Shown here piece after piece: positions 17,217 through 25,003 of a stretch of 37,198 nucleotides of DNA. The DNA comes from UBA2197 sp034370465 (lineage in GTDB: Bacteria; Desulfobacterota; Desulfuromonadia; Desulfuromonadales; UBA2197), in assembly GCA_034370465.1 (NCBI GenBank), contig JAXMLA010000278.1:1-37198 (forward strand). Direction: 5' to 3'. The position numbers and the translations under genes are program-made. Below the pieces are notes generated by a model that ran no database searches, was not told where the DNA came from, and saw only the letters and a list, made by a program, of their open reading frames with translations. Positions within the stretch are counted from its first letter, which is position 1; each line of letters begins with the position of its first letter.

Positions 17217-18095
17217 TCAGACCTCTGAAGAATCTATCTCGTCTTCCTCGTCCCCTTCAACAAAGACGGCATCCCCCGGCCTTTCCAGGGAGAAACGACC
17301 GTACTTGCCGGCGCGCAGGGCGCGGAGGAAGAATTCGCCGGCGCGGGTGAGATCGATGCCGCCGCTGAGGAGGCAGCCATGGCGGCGGCCGATCTCGGTG
17401 AGGAGAATCGCCGGATCCGACTCATCGGCGGCCAGAGGGTAGCTCGCCACCAGGGCATCGCGGTAGCGTTCGAGCATGAAGGAAATAGCGAAGTGGGCCA
17501 CATCCTTGGAGTCGAAGGCATTGGCGCCGATAGCGCCGCTGGTGGCGAGGCGAAAAGCGCCGAGCTGATCGCGCAGATCGGGCCAGAGGAGGCCCGGCGT
17601 ATCGTCGAGGACGATATGATTGGCGAGCTTGATCTGCTGCTTGCAGGTGGTGATTGCCGGTTTGTCGCCGACCCGCGCGATCTTTTTACCGGCGAGAGTA
17701 TTGATCAAGGTCGATTTGCCGACATTGGGGATACCGACCACCATGGCCCGCAACGTCCGCCCGGCTTTGCCCTTGTGGGGGATGAGCTGTTGGCAGAGGC
17801 GGAGGATCTGGCCGGCTTCGCGGATATTCTTCGCTTCGATCGGCAGAGCCAGCACCCCCTTCTCGGCTTCAAAGTGCTGCACCCACTCCTTGGTTACCCA
17901 TGGATCGGCGAGATCCTGCTTGTTGAGGATTTTGATGCAGGGTTTGACGCCGCGCAGCTTCTGCAACAGGGGGTTGGAACTCGAACGCGGCAGGCGGGCA
18001 TCGACGACTTCGATGACAACATCGACAATGGCGAGGGCTTCACCGATCTCCCGCTTTGCCCTGGTCATATGTCCCGGATACCATTCAATCGTCAT
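17217..18095 (-). CDS. ylqF: Ribosome biogenesis GTPase YlqF/RbgA
   Basis: 292 residues, full length for the family. The circularly permuted G-motif order is diagnostic: G4 NKQD (58-61) comes before G1 GIPNVGKS (121-128) and G3 DTPG (165-168). The N-terminus WYPGHMTRAKREI is characteristic. RbgA binds the late 50S precursor and promotes its maturation in the cytoplasm. It stands alone between two repeat elements. The last 30 residues are acidic (DEEDEIDSSEV). Confidence 0.94.
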   Translation of the reverse strand: MTIEWYPGHMTRAKREIGEALAIVDVVIEVVDARLPRSSSNPLLQKLRGVKPCIKILNKQDLADPWVTKEWVQHFEAEKGVLALPIEAKNIREAGQILRLCQQLIPHKGKAGRTLRAMVVGIPNVGKSTLINTLAGKKIARVGDKPAITTCKQQIKLANHIVLDDTPGLLWPDLRDQLGAFRLATSGAIGANAFDSKDVAHFAISFMLERYRDALVASYPLAADESDPAILLTEIGRRHGCLLSGGIDLTRAGEFFLRALRAGKYGRFSLERPGDAVFVEGDEEDEIDSSEV

Positions 18096-18130
18096 CTATG
18101 GACTCATTTCTTTTAATTTTGGTAACTACT

Positions 18131-18256
18131 CAGAATTCAGAATACAGGAGCCAGAATTCTGAAGAAAAGTATTATGCACCTGAATTTGTAGTGAAATTTT
18201 TTGCTGTATAGTCCGGTTTATTCTGACTCCTGAATTCTGGCTCCTGACTCCTGAGT
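18131..18256. repeat. Inverted pair of AGAATTC-type dispersed repeats
   Basis: CAGGAGCCAGAATTC (18145-18159) and its exact 15-bp reverse complement (18232-18246) face each other across 72 bases. Further partial copies (CTCCTGACTCCTGA, CAGAATTCAGAATAC) flank them. The pair lies between nqrM and ylqF and could form a transcription-ending cruciform or hairpin. No coding potential was seen. Confidence 0.6.
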
Positions 18257-18316
18257 CGTTTCGAATTTTGAGCCTTGCAAGGTAACAGATAGCGAGGAGC
18301 GGCACAATGACCGAAT

Positions 18317-18487
18317 TTAGCGGGGCTTTTCATCTTTACAGGAACAGGAGCCGGAGCCCTCCTTGCAATCCCCCTGAGCCGGACCGCCACAACCGCCGCG
18401 CAGTCGCTTGTTGCGGAGGATGACGCCAATCGCCAGCCCGGCAAAGGCGAGGAGGAAAAAGAAGAGGACGAGGAGAAGAGTGGTCAT
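18317..18487 (-). CDS. nqrM: Na+-NQR maturation protein NqrM (DUF539)
   Basis: A 56-residue ORF, too short for most length filters. One N-terminal membrane helix (residues 3-24) is followed by a basic RNKRLR stretch and a Cys-rich tail with cysteines at 33 (GGCGG), 41, 48 and 50. This is the architecture of NqrM, the small membrane protein needed to assemble the iron centre of Na+-NQR. It starts only 2 bases after the stop of the preceding gene and is the last gene of the nqr operon, which supports the call. The tail is slightly shorter than in Vibrio-type NqrM. Confidence 0.82.
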   Translation of the reverse strand: MTTLLLVLFFFLLAFAGLAIGVILRNKRLRGGCGGPAQGDCKEGSGSCSCKDEKPR

Positions 18488-18489
18488 CG

Positions 18490-18948
18490 TTACAGGTCAG
18501 CCAGCCCCTGGGCATGGCGGATAAAGCGCTTCATCCCCTTCTCTTCCTGATCTTTCAGGGTCTGAAAGAGGTGTGCGGCTTTTGTGTCATCGCAGTTTTG
18601 CAGGAGATGTCCATAAAAGGCGATCAGCGCTGTTTTGTAGCAAATCGCTGCCCCGACCAATGCATCGAGATCGGAGCGGCAGGCGTCGGTCAGAACTTCT
18701 GGCGACGCGGCGGGGAAGGGAATTCCGATCCGTTTGAACCAGTAGTCGAGGGCGCCGGGGTGGGCCGCTGCCATGAAGTCATGAATCGCCAGGGCCAGGC
18801 GCAGTTCATGGTCGATGAGGTATTCGAGCATCAACTGGTTGCGGGGGGAGATCTCCTGAGCGGAAAAATCCTGATAATGCTGACTGACGGTGCGGTGATA
18901 AGGGGCCACCTGCTGCTGAAGGATATCGCGGGTCTGAGCAAAACGCAT
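18490..18948 (-). CDS. Helical 152-residue protein in the nqr operon, possibly ferritin-like
   Basis: Not firmly recognised. It is predicted all-helical with no signal peptide or membrane segment. Helices containing EYLIDHELRLALAIHDF (42-58) and DQEEKGMKRFIRHAQ (133-147) carry acidic and His residues spaced as in ferritin-like four-helix bundles, and there are three Cys (90, 103, 119). GGGAG 6 bases before the ATG supports the start. It sits 21 bases after nqrF and 2 bases before nqrM, so it is co-expressed with the complex. A role in iron delivery to, or protection of, Na+-NQR is only a guess from this position. Confidence 0.75.
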   Translation of the reverse strand: MRFAQTRDILQQQVAPYHRTVSQHYQDFSAQEISPRNQLMLEYLIDHELRLALAIHDFMAAAHPGALDYWFKRIGIPFPAASPEVLTDACRSDLDALVGAAICYKTALIAFYGHLLQNCDDTKAAHLFQTLKDQEEKGMKRFIRHAQGLADL

Positions 18949-18969
18949 GGTCGACTCCCGGTGAAGCGG

Positions 18970-20196
18970 TTACAAACCGAAATTGTCAAAGAGGATATTC
19001 TCCCCTTCAACGCCCAGGTTCTCCAGCATCTCGACCACCGCCTTGGTCATCATCGGTGGGCCGCAGAGATAGTACTCGCAATCCTCCGGGGTCGGATGAT
19101 CCTTGAGATAGCTGCTGAGGAGGAAATGATGAACAAAACCGATTGCACCGCTCCAGTTGTCCTCCGGCTGGGGGTCCGAGAGGACCAGGTGCCAGCTGAA
19201 GTTATCGTGCGCGGCGGCCAGCGCCTCGAATTCTTCAACATAAAAGGCTTCGCGCAGACTGCGGGCGCCGTACCAGAAGGAGATCTTCCGCTGGCTATGC
19301 AGACGCTTGAGCTGATCGAAGATATGGGAGCGCAAGGGGGCCATGCCGGCGCCGCCGCCGATAAAGATCATCTCGGCATCGGTCTCCTTGGCAAAAAACT
19401 CGCCAAAGGGGCCGGAGATCGTCACTTCATCCCCCGGCTTGAGATTGAAGATGAAGGAGGACATCTGCCCCGGCGGCGCCTCCGGGACAGACGGCGGCGG
19501 CGGCGAGACGCGGACATTGAGCATGACAATCCCCAACTCTTCCGGATAGTTGGCCATGGAATAAGCACGCATGATCGGCTCTTTGACTTCGGAGCGATAG
19601 CGCCACAGATCCATGCGATCCCAATCGGCGCGGTACTCTTCTTCAATATCCATCTCTTTGTATTCAACAACATGCGGCGGCGCCTCAATCTGGATATAGC
19701 CGCCGGCGCGGAAATCGAGCTCTTCCCCGGCCGGGAGTTCGAGGACCAGCTCCTTGATAAAGGTGGCGCAGTTGTGGTTGGAGCGGACTTTACAGCGCCA
19801 CTGGCGGATCGCAAAGATCTCCGCCGGCAGCTCCAGCGCCAGATCCTGCTTGACCCCGACCTGGCAGGACAGTCGATAGCCTTCCCGCGCCATCCGTTTG
19901 TTGATATGGGCGGTCTCGGTCGGCAGGATATCACCGCCGCCGCCCGGAATCTTCACCTTGCACTGGCCGCAGGTGCCGCCACCGCCGCAGGCGGAAGGGA
20001 TGAAGATCTGGTGGTCGGCGAGGATCGTCAAGAGCTTGCCGCCGGGGGCGACGGTGATGCTCTTTTCCGGGTCACGATTGATGGTAATGACGACCTCGCC
20101 GCCGGGGAGGAGGCGGGCGCGGGCCAACAGGATCAAGGCGACCAGGGCCATGATAATCCCGGTAAACATGAAGATGCCGAGGAGGATGGCGGTCAT
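18970..20196 (-). CDS. nqrF: Na+-translocating NADH:quinone reductase subunit F
   Basis: 408 residues, the usual length. One N-terminal membrane helix (about 4-24) is followed by a [2Fe-2S] ferredoxin domain with Cys 70, 76, 79 and 111, the classic CysX5CysX2Cys...Cys pattern. An FAD domain has RAYSMAN, an NADH-binding domain has GGGAGMAPLR and CGPPMM, and the end is DNFGL. It oxidises NADH and passes electrons through FAD and the 2Fe-2S centre into the complex. The gene is separated from nqrE by 166 bases holding a REP-like element; its ATG lies in one copy of a 15-bp direct repeat that also spans the nqrE stop. Confidence 0.97.
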   Translation of the reverse strand: MTAILLGIFMFTGIIMALVALILLARARLLPGGEVVITINRDPEKSITVAPGGKLLTILADHQIFIPSACGGGGTCGQCKVKIPGGGGDILPTETAHINKRMAREGYRLSCQVGVKQDLALELPAEIFAIRQWRCKVRSNHNCATFIKELVLELPAGEELDFRAGGYIQIEAPPHVVEYKEMDIEEEYRADWDRMDLWRYRSEVKEPIMRAYSMANYPEELGIVMLNVRVSPPPPSVPEAPPGQMSSFIFNLKPGDEVTISGPFGEFFAKETDAEMIFIGGGAGMAPLRSHIFDQLKRLHSQRKISFWYGARSLREAFYVEEFEALAAAHDNFSWHLVLSDPQPEDNWSGAIGFVHHFLLSSYLKDHPTPEDCEYYLCGPPMMTKAVVEMLENLGVEGENILFDNFGL

Positions 20197-20377
20197 AACT
20201 GAATCCCTAGGAGCCTAAAGGTACTAACTCCCCCTCCCTTGACGGGAGGGGGTTGGGGGGTGGGTGAAATCACGGCAACAGCATTCCATAGCAACCTCCC
20301 CCCCACCCTAACCCTCCCCCGCCAGGGGGGAGGGGGCTGTATATTGAATATTTGTGAGTTTTTCATAACTGAATCCC
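20193..20377. repeat. 15-bp direct repeat flanking the nqrE/nqrF insertion
   Basis: TCATAACTGAATCCC occurs exactly at 20193-20207 (containing the nqrF start codon) and at 20363-20377 (containing the nqrE stop codon). The bases on both sides of the 15-mer differ between copies, so the repeat is exactly 15 bp. It looks like a target-site duplication. Confidence 0.75.
20208..20362. mobile_element. REP/MITE-like insertion between nqrE and nqrF
   Basis: Two inverted G/C-rich arms (about 20229-20262 and 20297-20337) surround an AT-richer core, typical of palindromic miniature elements. It is flanked by an exact 15-bp direct repeat TCATAACTGAATCCC at 20193-20207 and 20363-20377. Removing one repeat copy plus the element would restore a 4-base ATGA overlap between nqrE and nqrF, as seen at nqrA/nqrB and nqrC/nqrD. 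No transposase is present, so it was mobilised in trans or arose by recombination. Confidence 0.6.
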
Positions 20378-20971
20378 GGAGAAAGACATGAAGGCGAGAG
20401 CCATCAGCCCCATGACCATGAAGGTGATGCCGAGCCCCTTGAGGCCGTCCGGCACATCGCTGTATTTGAGTTTTTGGCGAATGGCAGCGAGCAGGGTGAT
20501 GGCGAGGGCCCAACCGAGACCGCTGCCAAAGCCGAAGACGACACTTTCGGGGAAGTTGTATTCCCGTTCGACCATGAAGAGGGAACCGCCGAGGATGGCG
20601 CAGTTCACAGCGATGAGGGGAAGAAAGACGCCCAAGGCATAGTAAAGAGCCGGGAAGAAGCGATCAAGGACCATTTCGAGGATCTGCACCATCGCCGCGA
20701 TCACGCCGATATAGCAGATCAAACCGATAAAGGTCAGGTCGAGATCGCCGAGACCCAGCCAATCCAGGGCGCCGGCCTTGAGGAGGTGTTTGTAGATCAG
20801 GTTATTGATCGGCACGGTGATCGTCTGCACCACCACCACCGCCACCCCGAGACCGATGGCGGCATCGACCTTTTTCGAGACCGCCAGGAGCGTGCACATG
20901 CCGAGAAAGAAGGCCAGGGCCATATTTTCGATGAAGATCGAGCGCAGCAGGAGGCTGAGGTAATGTTCCAT
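20363..20971 (-). CDS. nqrE: Na+-translocating NADH:quinone reductase subunit E
   Basis: 202 residues, six membrane helices. Cys 26 (FLGMC) and Cys 124 (AVNC) match the positions that bind the iron centre shared between NqrD and NqrE in the membrane core. It starts one base after the nqrD stop. The last residues SGIQL and the stop codon lie in one copy of the 15-bp direct repeat that flanks the downstream REP-like element. Confidence 0.96.
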   Translation of the reverse strand: MEHYLSLLLRSIFIENMALAFFLGMCTLLAVSKKVDAAIGLGVAVVVVQTITVPINNLIYKHLLKAGALDWLGLGDLDLTFIGLICYIGVIAAMVQILEMVLDRFFPALYYALGVFLPLIAVNCAILGGSLFMVEREYNFPESVVFGFGSGLGWALAITLLAAIRQKLKYSDVPDGLKGLGITFMVMGLMALAFMSFSGIQL

Positions 20972-20972
20972 C

Positions 20973-21596
20973 CTATCCCTCCTTCTCGACCTGCGCGGTC
21001 TTCCAGGAACGGAGCGCCCAGATGATCAGCCCGATGAGGAAGAAGGCACTCGGCGGCAGCAGGAAGAGCCCGTTGGGGAGGTACCAGCCCCCCTCACTGA
21101 CCGTCTTCAGGATCGTCGCGCCGAAGAGCTTGCCGGAACCGAGGAGCTCGCGAAAGAAGCCGACGATCAACAGCACGACACTGTAACCGATGCCATTGCC
21201 GATGCCGTCGACAAAGCTGAGGAGGGGCGGATTCTTCATGGCAAAGGCTTCCGCCCGGCCGAGGACGATACAGTTGGTGATGATCAAGCCGACGAAGACC
21301 GAGAGTTGCTTGCTGATCGAGAAGGCATACGCCTTGAGGACCTGATCGACAATAATGACCAGGGTGGCGATGATCGTCAACTGGACGATGATGCGGATAC
21401 TGCCGGGGATCTGATTGCGAATCAGGCTGACGGACAGGTTGGAAAATGCGACCACCAGCGTCACCGCCAGCGCCATCACCACCACCGTCTCCAGCTTGGA
21501 AGTGACCGCCAGCGCCGAGCAGATACCGAGCACCTCAAGGGTGATGGGATTTTTATTGAAGATCGGATTGAATAACGTCTCTTTGTAAGAACTCAT
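20973..21596 (-). CDS. nqrD: Na+-translocating NADH:quinone reductase subunit D
   Basis: 207 residues, integral membrane with six helices and homologous to NqrE. Cys 26 (VLGIC) and Cys 109 (ITNC) are the expected iron-centre ligands, forming with NqrE the antiparallel pair that takes electrons across the membrane. The start overlaps the nqrC stop by 4 bases, and nqrE follows after a single base. Confidence 0.96.
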   Translation of the reverse strand: MSSYKETLFNPIFNKNPITLEVLGICSALAVTSKLETVVVMALAVTLVVAFSNLSVSLIRNQIPGSIRIIVQLTIIATLVIIVDQVLKAYAFSISKQLSVFVGLIITNCIVLGRAEAFAMKNPPLLSFVDGIGNGIGYSVVLLIVGFFRELLGSGKLFGATILKTVSEGGWYLPNGLFLLPPSAFFLIGLIIWALRSWKTAQVEKEG

Positions 21597-22336
21597 GGTT
21601 GCATGCCTCCATCCTTACGCAGGCCGGCCAGAAAAGGTTTGTAGCCGTTCTCCCCCAGCCAGTAGGCCAGCAGATTGCTGACCCCGCGCGCGGTGAGGGT
21701 GGCGCCGGAGATGCCGTCGATCTGATACTGGGCATTGACGCTGGCGGCGTCGACCGACCCTTTAAGGACCTTCAGCTTCACTTCGCCCTGTTCATTGTAG
21801 ACGCGCTTTCCCGGCCATTTGGCAAGCCAGCTTTGGTTGTCGATCTCGCCACCCAGGCCGGGGGTCTCGCCATGCTGGTAAAAACCGAAACCGCTGACCG
21901 TGGTGAGATCGGGGGCCAGCGCGATAAATCCGTACATCGTCGACCACAACCCTTTGCCGTAGACCGGCAGGATCATCTGCTGCAATTTGCCGTCCTCTTC
22001 GACAAGGTAGACCTCCATGTTGCGGGGGCGCACCTTGATCCCGGCAAGATCCTTCTCCGGGGGGATAACATAGGGGCTGTCGGCATCAACTGCAGTGACA
22101 AACTCCCCGCTGGCGAGATCGACGCTGCGACTACTGACCTTCTTGAACTGTTCATCGACGGACTTGGCAGGATCGTAAAGACCGGCAATCTGCAAGATAT
22201 TGCGCCATTTTTCTTCTTCCTGATTCTTTACCTGCCCGCCCTTCAGCCCGATGGCGGCCACCGAAACAAGGATCGAACAGACCAGGCAGACGAGAAAGGC
22301 GACGGTCAGGACTTTGCGCGTACTATCCCTCGACAT
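21593..22336 (-). CDS. nqrC: Na+-translocating NADH:quinone reductase subunit C
   Basis: 247 residues from the ATG at 22336 (MSRDSTRKVL), chosen over an upstream ATG at 22408 because AAGGGGG lies just ahead of it and the N-terminus then fits the family. One membrane helix (about 10-28) is followed by a periplasmic FMN-binding domain with SGAT (210-213), whose Thr 213 is the expected site of covalent FMN attachment. The gene overlaps the end of nqrB by 14 bases. The flavin transferase ApbE needed to load FMN is not in this window. Confidence 0.95.
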   Translation of the reverse strand: MSRDSTRKVLTVAFLVCLVCSILVSVAAIGLKGGQVKNQEEEKWRNILQIAGLYDPAKSVDEQFKKVSSRSVDLASGEFVTAVDADSPYVIPPEKDLAGIKVRPRNMEVYLVEEDGKLQQMILPVYGKGLWSTMYGFIALAPDLTTVSGFGFYQHGETPGLGGEIDNQSWLAKWPGKRVYNEQGEVKLKVLKGSVDAASVNAQYQIDGISGATLTARGVSNLLAYWLGENGYKPFLAGLRKDGGMQP

Positions 22337-23534
22337 GACGCAGCCCCCTTCGCAGAATATGACGCTTGAGGACGAGATGGTCGATGAGCGGGGCGCAAAG
22401 GTTGCCAAAGAGGATGGCGAGCATCATCCCCTCGGGGAAGGCGGGATTGACGACGCGGATGAGGATACACATGGCCCCGATCAGTAAGCCGTAGAACCAC
22501 TGCCCTTGCGGCGTCATCGCTCCGGAGACCGGGTCGGTGGTCATGAAGACCGTTCCGAAGGCAAAGCCGCCGAGGACAAAATGCCAGTAAAAGGGGAGGC
22601 CGAACATCGGATTGGTGGCGCTGCCGACGACGCTAAAGAGGGTGGCGAGGAAGGAGGCACCGAGGACGCAAGCCAGCATGATCCGCCAGGACGCGACGCC
22701 GGTGGCGAGGAGAATGGCGGCGCCGATCAGAATGGCCAGAGTCGAAGTCTCTCCCATCGAACCGGGGATAGCACCGATGAAGGCGTCCATCCAGGTAATT
22801 GATGCGGTGACGCCATCGATCCCCCCTTCGGCCGCGCGGGCCAGGGGCGTGGCGCTGCTGTAGCCGTCAACGGCGATCCAGTCCTTGTCGCCGCTGTTCT
22901 GGGCCGGATAAGCAAAATAAAGGAAGGCCCGCCCGGCCAAAGCCGGATTCATGAAGTTCCGGCCGGTGCCGCCAAAGATCTCCTTGCCGACCACCACTCC
23001 GAAGGTTATTCCCAGGGCGACCTGCCAAAGGGGGAGCGTCGGCGGACAGATCAGGGGGAAGAGGGAGCCGGTGACGAGAAACCCTTCGTTGATCTCGTGC
23101 TTGCGGACCACGGCAAAGAGCACCTCCCAAAATCCCCCGACAATATTGGTGACGAGATAGACCGGCACAAACCAGACCGCTCCCATCAGCAGGTTGTCGA
23201 GCATGCTTTGCGGGTCGCCGCGGTAACCGAGTAGGTTCAGGATATCGCCGCGCCAGCAGCCGGGCTGACCACCGGTCATTTGCAGAACCCGGTCCGCTTC
23301 ATAACCGGTATTTAAAATCGCCGCAAAGAAACAGGGGATGAGGGCAATCACCACCGTGACCATCACCCGTTTGAGATCCATGGCGTCGCGCACATGCAGG
23401 GAGCCGGACGTCACCTCGCCGGGGGAATAAAGAAAGGTGTCGGCCGCTTCGTAAAGGGGATAGAGCCGGGCCAGCTTGCCGCCGGGCTGAAAGTGCGGCG
23501 CCACCTTGTCCAGGAGAGACCGGAGTATCTTCAT
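22323..23534 (-). CDS. nqrB: Na+-translocating NADH:quinone reductase subunit B
   Basis: 403 residues, a polytopic membrane protein of normal length. The covalent-FMN motif reads GYSSAT (224-229), with Thr 229 as the likely attachment residue; the family more often has SGAT here. NqrB forms the main sodium channel and quinone site region of the complex. ATGA overlap with nqrA upstream and 14-base overlap with nqrC downstream show tight coupling. Confidence 0.96.
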   Translation of the reverse strand: MKILRSLLDKVAPHFQPGGKLARLYPLYEAADTFLYSPGEVTSGSLHVRDAMDLKRVMVTVVIALIPCFFAAILNTGYEADRVLQMTGGQPGCWRGDILNLLGYRGDPQSMLDNLLMGAVWFVPVYLVTNIVGGFWEVLFAVVRKHEINEGFLVTGSLFPLICPPTLPLWQVALGITFGVVVGKEIFGGTGRNFMNPALAGRAFLYFAYPAQNSGDKDWIAVDGYSSATPLARAAEGGIDGVTASITWMDAFIGAIPGSMGETSTLAILIGAAILLATGVASWRIMLACVLGASFLATLFSVVGSATNPMFGLPFYWHFVLGGFAFGTVFMTTDPVSGAMTPQGQWFYGLLIGAMCILIRVVNPAFPEGMMLAILFGNLCAPLIDHLVLKRHILRRGLRHVEG

Positions 23535-24871
23535 GCGCCCTCCTCTTCAATTTTATTGAGAATCCGGCGCAGATGTTCGCCGTAATCGTTCTTGCCGGAA
23601 CAGACGTAACTGCAAAGGGCCAAATCCTCGGCATCGAGTTCGAGAGCGCCGAGCTGTTGCGCCATCTCGGTGTCGCCGGCCAAAAGGGAGCGGAGCAGCC
23701 AGGTAATCTGCAGATCCAGGGGCATAACCTTTTCAAAAGCGCCGATCGGCACCATGGCGCGATGGCTGCCGTGGCTGTCGGTCCCCAAGGGGAGATCACG
23801 GCGCGGCAACAGGGCGGAAGCAAAGAGGGGTTTCACCGAAAACCTGTTGAAGCCGGGGAGGAGCCAATCGAGGAGCTTCTTCTCCCGCTCTTCCGGGATC
23901 ACGGAAATCTGCTGATGATAGCGGCCGAGATAAGCGATCTCCTTGGCGGCACGGTGGCCGGCAAGGACAGAACCGGAGATGATGCGATTCTCGCCGCCGC
24001 GGAGCTCTCCGGCTGTCAGCTCATGGAGATCGGCACCGAGACGGCTGCGGAGGAGGCGGGGATTTTGCACCTGCGGCCCAGCCAGAGAAACGATCCGCTC
24101 CACCCGGATGCGCCCGGTCAGGAAGAGGGCGCCGATGGCGATGACATCCTGATAACCGAGATGCCAGACCTGACGCTTCAGATCGACGGCTTCGAGATAA
24201 TGGACATGGGTGCCGACGAGCCCGGCCGGATGCGGTCCGGAGAAGATCGCGGGGGTGATCCCGGCCGGAACCGGGAGGTCGACGCCGGCAGCGTGACAGA
24301 GATGAACCTTGCCATCGGTCAGCGGGCGCAGCGCCGTCAAACCAGCAACAAAGAATTCGCTCTGTTCAGGGATGATCAGGGCCGGATCCGCCGCCAGAGG
24401 GTTGCTGTCGATGGCTGTGACCAAAATCGCTGCCGGCCGGGTACCGGGGATCGGGATTTTGCTGAAAGGGCGAGTGCGCAGCGCCGTCCACAAGCCGGAA
24501 GCCAGAAGGCGTTCTTCGATGACGCTGTCCGAGAGGGCGGGAATATCCGCATGGGTGCAGACTGGGAAGGATATTTCATCCTCGCCATCCAGGGCGACGA
24601 CGAGAGAGATAAAAGCGCGCCGTTCGCCGCGATTGATAGCGGTCACGACGCCGCATCCCGGCGCCGTATACAGGACGCGCGGATTCTTTTTATCGCTGAA
24701 GAGGGGCTGGCCGAGCTTGACCTTCTCCCCCTCCTGCACCAGCATCGTCGGCTTCATGCCGGGATAATCGTGCGCCAGCAGCGCCACCCGTTGCACCGCC
24801 ACGCCGGCGTCGATGCGCTGCGTCGGCTTGCCGGCAATGGGGAGATCGAGACCTTTTTTGATAAGAATCAT
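23531..24871 (-). CDS. nqrA: Na+-translocating NADH:quinone reductase subunit A
   Basis: 446 residues, full length. It starts MILIKKGLDLPIAGKPTQ, the typical NqrA N-terminus, with no membrane helices; it is the cytoplasmic subunit associated with NqrB. It is the first gene of nqrABCDEF and overlaps nqrB by 4 bases (ATGA). A predicted promoter and a leader hairpin lie just upstream. The ribosome-binding site is weak (GAGCAGACG before ATG). Confidence 0.96.
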   Translation of the reverse strand: MILIKKGLDLPIAGKPTQRIDAGVAVQRVALLAHDYPGMKPTMLVQEGEKVKLGQPLFSDKKNPRVLYTAPGCGVVTAINRGERRAFISLVVALDGEDEISFPVCTHADIPALSDSVIEERLLASGLWTALRTRPFSKIPIPGTRPAAILVTAIDSNPLAADPALIIPEQSEFFVAGLTALRPLTDGKVHLCHAAGVDLPVPAGITPAIFSGPHPAGLVGTHVHYLEAVDLKRQVWHLGYQDVIAIGALFLTGRIRVERIVSLAGPQVQNPRLLRSRLGADLHELTAGELRGGENRIISGSVLAGHRAAKEIAYLGRYHQQISVIPEEREKKLLDWLLPGFNRFSVKPLFASALLPRRDLPLGTDSHGSHRAMVPIGAFEKVMPLDLQITWLLRSLLAGDTEMAQQLGALELDAEDLALCSYVCSGKNDYGEHLRRILNKIEEEGA

Positions 24872-24907
24872 CGTCTGCTCTGTTGATTGAAGCGCGGGTA
24901 AAATTCA

Positions 24908-24931
24908 AGGAGCGGGATCGAGCCCGCTCCT
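24908..24931 (-). terminator. 9-bp hairpin between the P-type ATPase and nqrA
   Basis: AGGAGCGGG (24908-24916) pairs perfectly with CCCGCTCCT (24923-24931), and on the minus strand is followed by TTGAATTTT. It can end transcription of the upstream ATPase gene. Because the predicted nqr promoter lies before it, it would also sit in the nqr leader as a possible attenuator. The sequence also resembles dispersed palindromic repeats. Confidence 0.5.
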
Positions 24932-24947
24932 GCACTAAAGTTGTGGG

Positions 24948-24976
24948 ATGATAACCATAAAGGTTGAGAATGTCCA
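24948..24976 (-). promoter_or_regulatory. Predicted sigma70 promoter of the nqr operon
   Basis: On the minus strand, TGGACA (24976-24971) and TATCAT (24953-24948) are separated by exactly 17 bases, 5/6 and 5/6 matches to consensus. The inferred start near 24941 is just upstream of a strong hairpin and about 70 bases before nqrA. Confidence 0.5.
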
Positions 24977-25003
24977 GCCACGAGAAGCGCGGATAGTCGT
25001 CTT

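Noticed and set aside
18514..20202. 562-codon plus-strand frame
   Set aside because: Opposite nqrF and the helical gene; no recognisable domain, and nqrF has all cofactor motifs.
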